From an uncultured Sphingomonadales bacterium (GTDB lineage Bacteria > Pseudomonadota > Alphaproteobacteria > Sphingomonadales > Sphingomonadaceae), in NCBI GenBank assembly GCA_903821605.1, contig CAIJLZ010000013.1:1-64000 (forward strand): DNA of 64,000 nucleotides. The letters are read 5' to 3'. The notes beneath the pieces were generated by a model that was not told where the DNA came from, did no database searches, and saw nothing but the letters and a program-made list of their open reading frames with translations. Shown piece after piece: positions 44,319-52,182 of the stretch; position 1 is the stretch's first letter, and each line of letters begins with the position of its first letter. Position numbers and translations under genes: made by a program.

Positions 44319-44768
44319 ATGAGCGGGCTGGCTGCTGTTCGTCGGGTGGTGACCGGGCTTGGTGAGGACGGGCGTTCGCGCGTCCTGATTGACGGCCCGT
44401 CACCGACGGTCATCTGGCGCAGTTTCGAAGCGCCGGTCGACAATGGGGGCAGCGTCGATACGGGGGCCGCGCAGTTCAGTTTTGCGATGCCGACCGGCGG
44501 GACGCAAATGCTCTCATTCGACATCGCGCCGACCCATGGCGAGATGGTCGCACCGGGGATGCACGCGAGTGATACGCTCGATTATCTGGTGCTGACGGCG
44601 GGTGAATTGGTGCTGGTCACCGACGAAGGCGAACTGCCATTGCAGGCTGGTGATGTGATTGTGAATCGTGGCGTGATGCATGGCTGGCGAAATGACGGCG
44701 ATGTGCCGGCGCGGCTGTTGATCGTGGTGGTAGATGCCCTGCCGGTGGGAGCCGGCGCAACTGTTTAA
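44319..44768 (+). CDS. Cupin-domain protein between nrdA and nrdB
   Basis: A 149-residue protein with one small beta-barrel (cupin_2 type, about residues 65-145): DYLVLTAGELVLVTDEGELPL then LQAGDVIVNRGVMHGWRNDG (quoted in part). The late His (VMHGW) is a typical cupin metal ligand; the first motif has only H in GMHASDTLDYLV, so metal binding is likely but not certain. The start is taken at 44319, one base after the nrdA stop; an ATG at 44292 inside nrdA is possible. Its function is unknown. Location inside the nrd operon suggests expression with ribonucleotide reductase. Confidence 0.8.
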   Translation: MSGLAAVRRVVTGLGEDGRSRVLIDGPSPTVIWRSFEAPVDNGGSVDTGAAQFSFAMPTGGTQMLSFDIAPTHGEMVAPGMHASDTLDYLVLTAGELVLVTDEGELPLQAGDVIVNRGVMHGWRNDGDVPARLLIVVVDALPVGAGATV

Positions 44769-44825
44769 AAGCGATGCCGGCCTGACCGGCGCGACCTGAC
44801 CCTATTTTGTTTCGGAGTGAGCCCG

Positions 44826-45878
44826 ATGTCTCTTCTTAAAGCTTCCAAGACCTACAAGCCCTTCGAATATCCTTGGGCGTTCGAATATTGGAAACGGCAG
44901 CAGCAGGTGCACTGGATGCCGGAAGAAGTGCCGTTGGGCGAGGATTGCCGTGACTGGGCGCAGAAGCTCTCGGATCATGAGCGTAACCTGTTGACGCAGA
45001 TCTTCCGCTTCTTCACCCAGGCCGATGTCGAGGTGCAGGATTGCTATCACGACAAATATGGCCGCGTGTTCAAGCCGACCGAGGTCAAGATGATGTTGAC
45101 CGCGTTCAGCAACATGGAAACCATCCACATCGCGGCATATAGCCATTTGCTCGACACCATCGGCATGCCCGAGAGCGAATATAGCATGTTCATGGAATAT
45201 CAGGAGATGCGGGACAAGCATGATTACATGCAGCAGTTCGGCGTCGATAATGATCAGGACATTGCCCGCACCCTGGCGATGTTCGGTGGTTTCACCGAGG
45301 GCATGCAGTTGTTCGCATCCTTTGCGATGCTGATGAACTTCCCGCGCTTCAACAAGATGAAGGGCATGGGGCAGATTGTCAGCTGGTCTGTGCGTGATGA
45401 ATCGCTGCACTGCGAAGGCATCACCCGGTTGTTCCATGCGTTCGTCAAGGAACGCGACTGCCTGACCAAGGCCGTGAAGGAAGACATCATCGATTGTTGC
45501 CAGAAGACGGTGCGGCTGGAGGATGCGTTCATCGATCTCGCGTTCGAGCAGGGCCCCGTACCGGGCATGAGCCCGAAGGAAATCAAGAAATACATCCGCT
45601 ACATCGCGGATTGGCGCTTGGGTCAGCTCGGTTTCCAGCCGATCTACATGATCGAGGAACATCCGCTGCCATGGCTGGCGCCGTTGTTGAACGGTGTCGA
45701 ACACGCCAATTTCTTCGAAACCCGCGCGACCGAATATTCCAAGGCCGCCACGCGTGGCACCTGGAATGAGGTGTGGGACAGCTTCGACCGCCGCAAATCG
45801 GCCAAGGCCAGCAACGATATTGTGATCGAAACCCCAGAAGCCGACATGTTCGCCGCAGCGGGCGTCGCGGCCGAATAA
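44826..45878 (+). CDS. nrdB: Ribonucleotide reductase beta subunit
   Basis: Di-metal radical-generating subunit, 350 residues. Metal ligands appear in NMETIHIAAYSHLLD (Glu, His; the Tyr four residues after His is the radical Tyr position), GGFTEGMQLF (Glu) and VRDESLHCEG (Glu, His). Unlike some lineages there is no N-terminal ATP-cone here, which matters because NrdA also lacks one. The C-terminus (TPEADMFAAAGVAAE) is the tail that docks into NrdA. The ATG at 44826 is chosen because CGGAG lies 9-13 bases upstream; a GTG at 44817 overlaps that site. A terminator follows. Confidence 0.96.
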   Translation: MSLLKASKTYKPFEYPWAFEYWKRQQQVHWMPEEVPLGEDCRDWAQKLSDHERNLLTQIFRFFTQADVEVQDCYHDKYGRVFKPTEVKMMLTAFSNMETIHIAAYSHLLDTIGMPESEYSMFMEYQEMRDKHDYMQQFGVDNDQDIARTLAMFGGFTEGMQLFASFAMLMNFPRFNKMKGMGQIVSWSVRDESLHCEGITRLFHAFVKERDCLTKAVKEDIIDCCQKTVRLEDAFIDLAFEQGPVPGMSPKEIKKYIRYIADWRLGQLGFQPIYMIEEHPLPWLAPLLNGVEHANFFETRATEYSKAATRGTWNEVWDSFDRRKSAKASNDIVIETPEADMFAAAGVAAE

Positions 45879-45905
45879 GCTTTCATCCTTATGCGATGAA
45901 ATCGA

Positions 45906-45935
45906 GGGCGGGCCACGCGTGGCTCGCCCTTTTTT
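45906..45935 (+). terminator. Intrinsic terminator of the nrd operon
   Basis: GGGCGGGCCAC and GTGGCTCGCCC pair with one G-U and a two-base GC apex, followed by TTTTTT, 27 bases after the nrdB stop. Confidence 0.9.
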
Positions 45936-45975
45936 GTCGTGGGTGGTGGCGGGGTAGCGAGGTGGTGGCGGGTGG

Positions 45976-46313
45976 ATCCTGAAACAAGTTCAGGATGACG
46001 ATGTGGGTTTTAGGGTGGTGAGTTTGTTGTTCGCGCCCTTCGCTTCGCGCCCCCCAACCCGAGCCGCCCCCCCCCTAAGTTCGTCACCCTGAACTTGTTT
46101 CAGGGTCTATGTCCGCAGTTGAGACCGTGGCGGACGGATACTGAAACAAGTTTAGGATGACGAACTGCGTGAATAGGGCGGTGGTGGTGAAGTGACAGGT
46201 CTCGCCGGGTGGGCGGTCATTGCGATGGATGGTTGAAGGACACTTCTCCGAAGACCCGGCCCGTGCGGCTGCTCTAAAATGGGACGTCGTAACCCTGAAC
46301 GTGGTTTAGGCTG
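45976..46313. repeat. REP-like palindromes upstream of the GIY-YIG gene
   Basis: Full copies at 45976-45996 (followed by GACGA) and 46086-46106 (preceded by TCGTC), plus decayed copies at about 46138-46158 and 46290-46313, lie between the nrd terminator and the GIY-YIG gene. The 504-base gap 45879-46382 holds no credible gene apart from these and the terminator. Confidence 0.8.
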
Positions 46314-46382
46314 TATTTTCGCGCTTGAACCGTTGTCATGTGGGTGCTGAAATCTATCCCACATCGAGGATGAGTATGCGTA

Positions 46383-46688
46383 ATGGTGCGAGATAGCTTT
46401 CAGCCGGCCGTGTATCTGTTGGCCAACAAGACGCGCGGGACGCTGTATATTGGGGTGACCTCGGATCTGGTCCGGCGCTTGTATCAACATCGTTTTGGCG
46501 ATTTTCCGGGGTTCACCTCACGCTATCAGCTGCACCGGCTTGTCCATTTCGAATTATTCGGCACGATGGAACTCGCCATTGCTCGCGAAAAGCAACTCAA
46601 GAATTGGCATCGGCCATGGAAAATCAATCTCATCGAGGCGGCGAACCCGGATTGGAGGGACCTTGCGCCGGGGTTGGGGTTGGGGTGA
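46383..46688 (+). CDS. Single-domain GIY-YIG nuclease family protein
   Basis: A 101-residue protein consisting almost only of a GIY-YIG endonuclease fold: AVYLLANKTRGTLYIGVTSD (first strand pair, with VYLL and LYIG in place of GIY and YIG), then LVRRLYQHRFG with the conserved Arg, and MELAIAREKQLKNWHR with the metal-binding Glu. Catalytic positions are therefore kept. It belongs to the YhbQ/UPF0213-like group, abundant in sphingomonads and of unknown substrate. It sits alone inside a REP-rich island, with REP copies on both sides and a GAGGAA microsatellite five bases after the stop. Confidence 0.88.
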   Translation: MVRDSFQPAVYLLANKTRGTLYIGVTSDLVRRLYQHRFGDFPGFTSRYQLHRLVHFELFGTMELAIAREKQLKNWHRPWKINLIEAANPDWRDLAPGLGLG

Positions 46689-46692
46689 GGGG

Positions 46693-46720
46693 GAGGAAGA
46701 GGAAGAGGAAGAGGAAGAGG
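46693..46720 (+). repeat. GAGGAA hexamer microsatellite
   Basis: 4.7 perfect copies of GAGGAA begin five bases after the GIY-YIG stop codon and could vary in length by slippage. Confidence 0.9.
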
Positions 46721-46731
46721 GAATGTTGAGA

Positions 46732-46845
46732 TCCTGAAACAAGTTCAGGATGACGAAGATCTTCAGGATGACGAAGATCTTCAGGATGACGAAGATCTTC
46801 AGGATGACGAAGATCTTCAGGATGATGAAGATCTTCAGGATGGCG
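46732..46845. repeat. REP palindrome merging into an 18-bp tandem array
   Basis: A full REP-like palindrome (about 46731-46751) runs into five copies of an 18-bp unit, TTCAGGATGACGAAGATC, at 46744-46833, plus a partial sixth to 46845. Copies 1-4 are identical; copy 5 has one change. Each unit holds the 10-bp palindrome GAAGATCTTC. The unit is the right half of the REP plus its GACGA tag, so the array seems to have grown from the REP end. Confidence 0.93.
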
Positions 46846-46925
46846 CGGTGTTTTTAGGATGGCGAGTTGTTGTTCGAGCCTTTCGTCCCATTCGCAACCA
46901 CAAACCCCATCCCCAACACTTCGTC

Positions 46926-46946
46926 ACCCTGAACTTGTTTCAGGGT
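46926..46946. repeat. REP-like palindrome downstream of the tandem array
   Basis: TCGTC precedes ACCCTGAAC..TTTCAGGGT, identical to the copy at 46086-46106. Together with the microsatellite and array it fills the gap 46689-46970. Confidence 0.85.
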
Positions 46947-46974
46947 CCACCAACACCATCCCCCGCCCACACAA

Positions 46975-46988
46975 TTGATCGAAATCAA
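46975..46988 (+). promoter_or_regulatory. FNR/FixK-type anaerobox
   Basis: TTGAT-CGAA-ATCAA is a perfect match to the consensus TTGAT-N4-ATCAA of FNR/FnrN/FixK regulators. It is centred 83 bases before the start of the 36-residue membrane gene, leaving room for a class II promoter and a leader of about 40 bases. No regulator gene is in the window. Confidence 0.6.
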
Positions 46989-47064
46989 GGCGGGGCAGCC
47001 ATGTCTGCGGCAATCTTGGCAGCGTAAGGCCGCATCCAGCGGCCAGCGCTCTAGGAGAAGATAC

Positions 47065-47175
47065 ATGCCCGCCGAATTGATGCAGCCTGGTGTTCTGGTG
47101 CCGATCGCCGTCTCGATCGCCTTTGCGGCCGTTTTGCTGTTCTGCTCGATTGAGGACGCGCTGCGCCAGCGTTGA
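47065..47175 (+). CDS. Small single-pass membrane protein, 36 aa
   Basis: A short frame with a very good ribosome-binding site (AGGAGAAGATAC before the ATG). The product begins MPAELMQPGVLVPIAVSIAF and continues AAVLLFCSIEDALRQR: one hydrophobic helix (about residues 9-26) and a charged C-terminal tail. A longer frame from 46975 would begin inside the FNR-type box and lacks a ribosome-binding site. Size and shape resemble small subunits of membrane oxidases, but I cannot place it in a family and no oxidase genes are near. It is convergent with the aldo/keto reductase gene. Confidence 0.62.
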   Translation: MPAELMQPGVLVPIAVSIAFAAVLLFCSIEDALRQR

Positions 47176-47201
47176 GGTGGGGGCATTGCCGGGCGCGGGG
47201 G

Positions 47202-48218
47202 TCAGCCCATCGGGTAGGGGATATCCCGCGACACCGCGTTGATGGCGCTCATCACGTCCTGCGGCAATTTTAGGTCCGCCGCCGCAAGAATATCCGGCAT
47301 ATGGTCTGCACGGGTGGCCCCGACAATGGTCGAGGCGACGAAATCATGCTGCTTGGACCAAGCCACGGCCATGGTGATGGGCGATAACCCGGCCTCCTGC
47401 GCAATGGCGATGAAGCGTTCGGTCGATGCCAGTGAACGCGGGTTGACGAAGCGGTCGGCCATGGCGGACTGGCGCGGCGGCAAATGGCGGTAGCTGCTGA
47501 AACGCGCCCCTTCGGGCCAATGGCCAGCCTGATATTTGCCGGATAAGACCCCGCCCGCAATCGGGGAATAGGGGATGAGGCTGACGCCTTCGCGGCGGCA
47601 GATATTGGCCAGTTCATCCTCGAACCGGCGATTGTTGAGGCTGAAATTATTCTGGATCGTTTCGTAACGTGCGGTTCCCAGCCGTTCTGCCGTGCTGAGC
47701 GCCTTCATCAGGCCCCAGCTATTTTCGTTCGAACAGCCGGTGATGCGCACCTTGCCCGCACGCACCAGTTCATCCAGCGTTTCCATGATCTCGTCCTGCG
47801 GCGCATCGGCGTCGGGCCAGTGCGTCTGGTAGAGGTCGATATAATCGGTCTGGAGTTTGATCAGCGACGCCTCAATCGCGCGGGTGATATGATGGCGATC
47901 AAGCGCGGTCTGGCCGCCGCGCAGCGGTGCCTTGATCCAGCCATGGCTGGGACCGGCGACCTTGGTGGCAAGGATGATCTCGTCACGCTGCTTGGTTTTG
48001 AGCCAGCGCCCGACAATCTCCTCGGTCACGCCAACATATTTTGCATCGGGCGGCACCGGGTACATTTCCGCCGTGTCGAAAAAGTTGATCCCGGCATCCA
48101 GCGCCATGTCCATGATCCGGAAGGATGTGGCCTCATCAGCCTGACGGCCGAAGGTCATTGTGCCCATGCAGATATCCGACACGGTGATGGCACTGCGGCC
48201 GAGACGCCTAAGCTGCAT
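47202..48218 (-). CDS. Aldo/keto reductase
   Basis: NADPH-dependent oxidoreductase with a TIM-barrel fold, 338 residues, similar to E. coli Tas and related YghZ-type enzymes. The catalytic Asp and Tyr are in INFFDTAEMYP, Lys in EIILATKVAG, and the His in LYQTHWPDADAP. SIDE-type cofactor loop residues occur in SIPYSPIAGG-like VSLIPYSPIAGGVLSGKY and STIVGATRADHM. Substrate not predictable. It is 111 bases downstream of the DUF1905 gene in the same direction. Confidence 0.92.
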   Translation of the reverse strand: MQLRRLGRSAITVSDICMGTMTFGRQADEATSFRIMDMALDAGINFFDTAEMYPVPPDAKYVGVTEEIVGRWLKTKQRDEIILATKVAGPSHGWIKAPLRGGQTALDRHHITRAIEASLIKLQTDYIDLYQTHWPDADAPQDEIMETLDELVRAGKVRITGCSNENSWGLMKALSTAERLGTARYETIQNNFSLNNRRFEDELANICRREGVSLIPYSPIAGGVLSGKYQAGHWPEGARFSSYRHLPPRQSAMADRFVNPRSLASTERFIAIAQEAGLSPITMAVAWSKQHDFVASTIVGATRADHMPDILAAADLKLPQDVMSAINAVSRDIPYPMG

Positions 48219-48329
48219 GGGGGGAGAATCCTCTCGTGATGAATGACTTGGCCAAGTGTAGCCGGGTCGGTGACGTATTGGGAAGAGGGAGGTGCGTTCT
48301 TTAACGTGCGCACAGCATGCCGAGCAGGA

Positions 48330-48620
48330 TCAAATGAGGTCGATTACCACCGTGACCTCATCCCCAGCGGCGATATCGGCACGGCGGCGGACATCGGCTT
48401 TCAGGGGCAGGATATAACCGCCGGTCTTGCGTTCAGGAAAAACGGATGTCTGCCAGCGAACAGGGCCAATGGCACAAGCGACGCGGACCGAGCCGAAGCC
48501 GCCGCGATGGCCGATGCTTTCAAGCCGGATTTCGATGGCCTGTTCCGGCGGGATGGTCAGAAAGTGCCAACTGCCCTTGCCGGGGTTCCACAGCCAAACG
48601 GGGGCAGTGACCTCGATCAC
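48330..48620 (-). CDS. DUF1905-domain protein
   Basis: A 96-residue protein with the small beta-barrel found in DUF1905 and YdeI-associated proteins: it opens VIEVTAPVWLWNPGKGSWHF and has IPPEQAIEIR and GGYILPLKADVRRR. The start is GTG at 48620 with AGGAC about 11 bases upstream. Function unknown; members are usually single-domain or fused to YdeI. It lies between a compound hairpin and the aldo/keto reductase gene. Confidence 0.8.
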   Translation of the reverse strand: MIEVTAPVWLWNPGKGSWHFLTIPPEQAIEIRLESIGHRGGFGSVRVACAIGPVRWQTSVFPERKTGGYILPLKADVRRRADIAAGDEVTVVIDLI

Positions 48621-48645
48621 GGCTCAGTCGTCCTGCGGGCATAAG

Positions 48646-48715
48646 TGCCCAGCCACCCGGCACGACGGGATTCCTGCTTGTGCAGGAATATCGCCATGAG
48701 GCTGGTGGCTGGGCA
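48646..48715. repeat. Compound hairpin between ettA and the DUF1905 gene
   Basis: Perfect 12-bp outer arms (48646-48657, TGCCCAGCCACC, with 48704-48715) enclose a second perfect hairpin (48670-48677 with 48682-48689, loop TTGT) of the ATTCCTGC..GCAGGAAT type, a different REP-like family from the CTGAAC one. It follows the ettA stop by six bases on the minus strand. There is no T-run, so it may be a transcript-stabilising end or a repeat insertion, not a classical terminator. Confidence 0.8.
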
Positions 48716-48721
48716 TATTTC

Positions 48722-50401
48722 TTAGCGCGTCAGTTTCTTATAGGCGAGGCGGGTCGGACGATCCGCGGCATCGCCAAGGCGACGGCGCTTGTCTTCTTCA
48801 TAGGCCCCGAAATTGCCTTCAAACCATTCGACATGGCTATTGCCTTCGAACGCCAGAATATGGGTGGCGAGACGGTCAAGGAAGAAGCGGTCGTGGCTGA
48901 TGACCACGGCGCAGCCCGCGAAATTTTCGAGGGCGTCTTCCAAGGCACGCAAGGTTTCAACGTCAAGGTCGTTGGTCGGTTCGTCGAGCAGCAGCACGTT
49001 GCCGCCACGCTTCAGCATCTTGGCCATGTGCACGCGATTGCGTTCACCGCCCGAAAGCTTGCCAACGATCTTTTGCTGGTCCTGACCCTTGAAGTTGAAT
49101 GCACCGACATAGGCGCGGGTCGACATGTCATGGCCGTTGACCTTGACATAATCGAGCCCGTCCGAGATTTCTTCCCAGACATTCTTCGATGCATCGAGAT
49201 GGTCGCGGCTTTGGTCGACATAGCCAAGGCGGACGGTTTCGCCGATGCTGATCGTGCCGCTATCCGGTTGTTCTTTGCCGGTGAGCAGTTTGAACAGCGT
49301 CGATTTACCCGCACCGTTCGGACCGATCACGCCGACAATCCCGCCCGGCGGCAGGGTGAAGCTCAAGTCTTCAAACAACAGCTTGTCACCATAGGATTTG
49401 GTGAGGTTCTGCGCTTCGATAACCTTGCCACCCAGCCGTTCCGGCACCTGAATGACGATCTGGGCCTTGCCCGGCGCGCGGTTTTCGCTGGCTTCGACAA
49501 GCTGGTCGAACGCCTTGATACGCGCCTTAGACTTGGTTTGCCGGGCCTTGGGGCTTTGGCGAATCCAGTCGAGTTCCTCGCGGATGGCCTTTTGGCGGCC
49601 GCTGTCTTCGCGCTCTTCCTGCTCCAGCCGCTTGGCCTTTTTGTCGAGATAGGTCGAGTAATTGCCCTCATAAGGGAAATATTTGCCGCGATCGAGTTCG
49701 AGGATCCAGTTCACGACATTGTCGAGGAAATAGCGATCATGGGTGATCAGCAGGACGTTGCCTGGATATTCCTTCAGGTGATTTTCCAGCCATTGCACGC
49801 TTTCCGCGTCAAGATGGTTGGTCGGTTCGTCGAGCAGCAGGATCGACGGCTTTTGGATCAGCAGGCGGGTAAGCGCGATGCGGCGCTTTTCACCACCGGA
49901 CAGATTGTCGACCGCCCAGTCCGACGGCGGGCAGCGTAGGGCCTCCATCGCGATTTCGAGCTGGTTGTCGAGCGTCCAACCATCGACGGCGTCGATCTTT
50001 TCCTGAAGCGTGCCCATTTCTTCGAGCAGGGCATCGAAATCGGCATCTTCGGGCGGATCGGCCATGATCATGCTGATTTCGTTGAAGCGATCCAGCATGT
50101 CCGCCGTTTCGCGGGCGCCATCCTTGACGTTTTCGAGCACGGTCTTGGTCGCGTCGAGCTGCGGCTCCTGCGCGAGATAGCCGACCGTGATATTCTCGCC
50201 CGGCCATGCCTCGCCGGTGAAATCAGTGTCGAGCCCGGCCATGATCTTCATCAGGGTCGATTTGCCGACGCCGTTCGGGCCGACAATACCGATTTTCGCA
50301 TCCTGATAGAATTGCAGGCTGATGTTGTTCAGCACCGGCTTTTGCGCGCCGGGGAAGGTCTTGGTCATGCCCTTCATGACATAGGCGTACTGGGCGGCCA
50401 T
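48722..50401 (-). CDS. ettA: Energy-dependent translational throttle protein EttA
   Basis: ABC-F ATPase that binds the ribosomal E site and gates the first elongation step according to ATP/ADP levels. It has 559 residues and two ABC domains with Walker A motifs GPNGVGKST and GPNGAGKST, signatures LSGGEKRR and LSGGERNR, and Walker B ILLLDEPTNHLD and VLLLDEPTNDLD. The EttA-type arm lies in domain 1, and the linker (DKKAKRLEQEEREDSGRQKA, in part) joins them. No transmembrane segments. It is monocistronic as far as visible. Confidence 0.96.
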   Translation of the reverse strand: MAAQYAYVMKGMTKTFPGAQKPVLNNISLQFYQDAKIGIVGPNGVGKSTLMKIMAGLDTDFTGEAWPGENITVGYLAQEPQLDATKTVLENVKDGARETADMLDRFNEISMIMADPPEDADFDALLEEMGTLQEKIDAVDGWTLDNQLEIAMEALRCPPSDWAVDNLSGGEKRRIALTRLLIQKPSILLLDEPTNHLDAESVQWLENHLKEYPGNVLLITHDRYFLDNVVNWILELDRGKYFPYEGNYSTYLDKKAKRLEQEEREDSGRQKAIREELDWIRQSPKARQTKSKARIKAFDQLVEASENRAPGKAQIVIQVPERLGGKVIEAQNLTKSYGDKLLFEDLSFTLPPGGIVGVIGPNGAGKSTLFKLLTGKEQPDSGTISIGETVRLGYVDQSRDHLDASKNVWEEISDGLDYVKVNGHDMSTRAYVGAFNFKGQDQQKIVGKLSGGERNRVHMAKMLKRGGNVLLLDEPTNDLDVETLRALEDALENFAGCAVVISHDRFFLDRLATHILAFEGNSHVEWFEGNFGAYEEDKRRRLGDAADRPTRLAYKKLTR

Positions 50402-50598
50402 GCGGTCGAACTCCGGAAAAATGAAATGTCTGAGGTTGGGCGTTCCCCTAGCGGATGCAAGCCCGTTTTGGGAAGGAAATTGTGCGTCGGTGCGGTGACA
50501 TCACGCGAGAGGTGTCGGGCAAGGAAACATTCCGCCACATCGCCGTGATCGCCGCCGCCAGATCCGGCGAGGTGCCGGATCGGCGACGGCCGAGCGTA

Positions 50599-50982
50599 TC
50601 AGTACGGGAATTCGAGGCCGAAAAAGGCGCAAATCTTGTTGCCCACCGGGTCGCGCAAATAAGCGCCATAGGCACCGCGTGCACCTTCGCGGGCGCCGGG
50701 CGCGCCTTCATCGGTGCCGCCATTGGCGATGCCGCCCGCATAAAATGCGTTGACGGCGGCCTCACTGGTCGCGTTGAAGCCGATGGTTGCGCCATTGGCG
50801 AAGGTCGCTGGCTGATCATCGCGCGGGAGCAGTACCAGCAGGCGGCCACCATTGCCGGCATAGGCAATGGCGCGGTCGCCGAGCCGCCCCTTGTTGACAA
50901 TCCCCAAGGGGGCAAGCGCCGCATCGTAGAATTTTTCAGACGCATCAATATCATGAGCGCCAACGCAAAGATGGGTGAGCAT
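50599..50982 (-). CDS. VOC (glyoxalase/bleomycin-resistance) family protein
   Basis: A 127-residue protein of the vicinal-oxygen-chelate fold: MLTHLCVGAHDIDASEKFYD opens the first beta-alpha-beta unit, and GAYGAYLRDPVGNKICAFF closes the second with a Glu/Asp-type ligand position partly changed. The start at 50982 follows GGGAG; a TTG 18 bases upstream is less likely. It begins 31 bases after the frmA stop and is probably in the same transcript, a pairing seen with glutathione-dependent formaldehyde oxidation. Its substrate is unknown. Confidence 0.85.
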   Translation of the reverse strand: MLTHLCVGAHDIDASEKFYDAALAPLGIVNKGRLGDRAIAYAGNGGRLLVLLPRDDQPATFANGATIGFNATSEAAVNAFYAGGIANGGTDEGAPGAREGARGAYGAYLRDPVGNKICAFFGLEFPY

Positions 50983-51013
50983 CAATTTCTCCCGAGACAA
51001 TGGGGGTGGGGAC

Positions 51014-52126
51014 TCAGAACACTACGACTGAGCGGATCGATTTGCCCTGGTGCATCAGATCGAAAGCAGTGTTGATTTCTTCCAGCCCCATGACATGGGT
51101 AATCATCGGATCAATTTCGATCTTGCCCGTCATGTACATGTCGACAATCTTGGGGACATCGGTGCGGCCCTTGGCGCCACCAAAGGCGGTGCCGCGCCAA
51201 TTGCGCCCGGTCACGAGCTGGAACGGGCGGGTGCTGATTTCCTTGCCCGCTTCGGCCACGCCAATGATGATCGACGTGCCCCAGCCGCGATGGCAGGCCT
51301 CCAGTGCCGTGCGCATCACTTCGGTATTGCCGGTGGCGTCAAAGGTGTAGTCCGCGCCGCCATCGGTCATCAAGACGATCTTGGCGACAACATCCTCGCG
51401 GCTCATGCCCTTGGAATTGAGGAAGTCGGTCATGCCGAACTTGCGGCCCCATGCTTCGCGGTCCGGATTGATGTCGACGCCGATGATCTTGCCCGCGCCC
51501 GCGAGCCGGGCACCTTGGATCACGTTCAGGCCGATGCCGCCGAGGCCGAACACCACGACATTGTCGCCGACCTGCACCTTGGCGGTGTTAATCACCGCGC
51601 CGACGCCGGTGGTGACGCCGCAACCGATGTAACAACTGGTCTTAAACGGCGCGTCTTCGCGGATTTTCGCCACGGCGATTTCCGGCAATACGGTGAAGTT
51701 CGAGAAGGTTGAGCAGCCCATATAATGGAAGATCGGCTGGCCCTTATAGGAAAAGCGGGTGGTGCCATCCGGCATCAGCCCTTGCCCCTGCGTTGCGCGG
51801 ATCGCGGTGCAGAGGTTGGTTTTGCCCGATAGGCAGCTTTTGCACTGGCGGCATTCCGGGGTGTAGAGCGGGATCACATGATCGCCCGGCTTGACCGAGG
51901 TCACGCCCGGTCCCACTTCGCGGACCACGCCTGCGCCTTCATGGCCAAGGATCGAGGGGAAGATGCCCTCGCTGTCGAACCCGTCGAGCGTATAGGCGTC
52001 GGTGTGGCAAATGCCGGTCGCCATGATCTCGACCAGCACTTCACCGGCCTTCGGGCCTTCAAGGTCAACCTCGACAATTTCCAGCGGCTTTTTCGCCTCA
52101 AACGCAACGGCGGCACGGGTCTTCAT
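51014..52126 (-). CDS. frmA: S-(hydroxymethyl)glutathione dehydrogenase / class III alcohol dehydrogenase
   Basis: NAD- and zinc-dependent enzyme that oxidises S-hydroxymethylglutathione, the adduct of formaldehyde and glutathione, and reduces S-nitrosoglutathione. It has 370 residues. Catalytic zinc ligands are in [13 protein letters not shown] and [12 protein letters not shown], structural zinc Cys in [17 protein letters not shown], and the Rossmann motif is [20 protein letters not shown] (quoted as GLGGIG). Good Shine-Dalgarno (AGAGAGGAT). No S-formylglutathione hydrolase gene follows; a VOC gene does. Confidence 0.96.
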   Translation of the reverse strand: MKTRAAVAFEAKKPLEIVEVDLEGPKAGEVLVEIMATGICHTDAYTLDGFDSEGIFPSILGHEGAGVVREVGPGVTSVKPGDHVIPLYTPECRQCKSCLSGKTNLCTAIRATQGQGLMPDGTTRFSYKGQPIFHYMGCSTFSNFTVLPEIAVAKIREDAPFKTSCYIGCGVTTGVGAVINTAKVQVGDNVVVFGLGGIGLNVIQGARLAGAGKIIGVDINPDREAWGRKFGMTDFLNSKGMSREDVVAKIVLMTDGGADYTFDATGNTEVMRTALEACHRGWGTSIIIGVAEAGKEISTRPFQLVTGRNWRGTAFGGAKGRTDVPKIVDMYMTGKIEIDPMITHVMGLEEINTAFDLMHQGKSIRSVVVF

Positions 52127-52182
52127 GACGCAATCCTCTCTTCAAACTAAGTGGCATGATCGGGGCATGACCCCGCACATCT

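Noticed and set aside
46495-46742. Poly-Glu (plus) and poly-Ser (minus) frames over the GAGGAA microsatellite
   Set aside because: They arise from the hexamer repeat and overlap the well-supported GIY-YIG gene in other frames.
46744-46845. CRISPR-like repeats
   Set aside because: The 18-bp units are directly adjacent with no spacers, and there are no cas genes; it is a tandem array.
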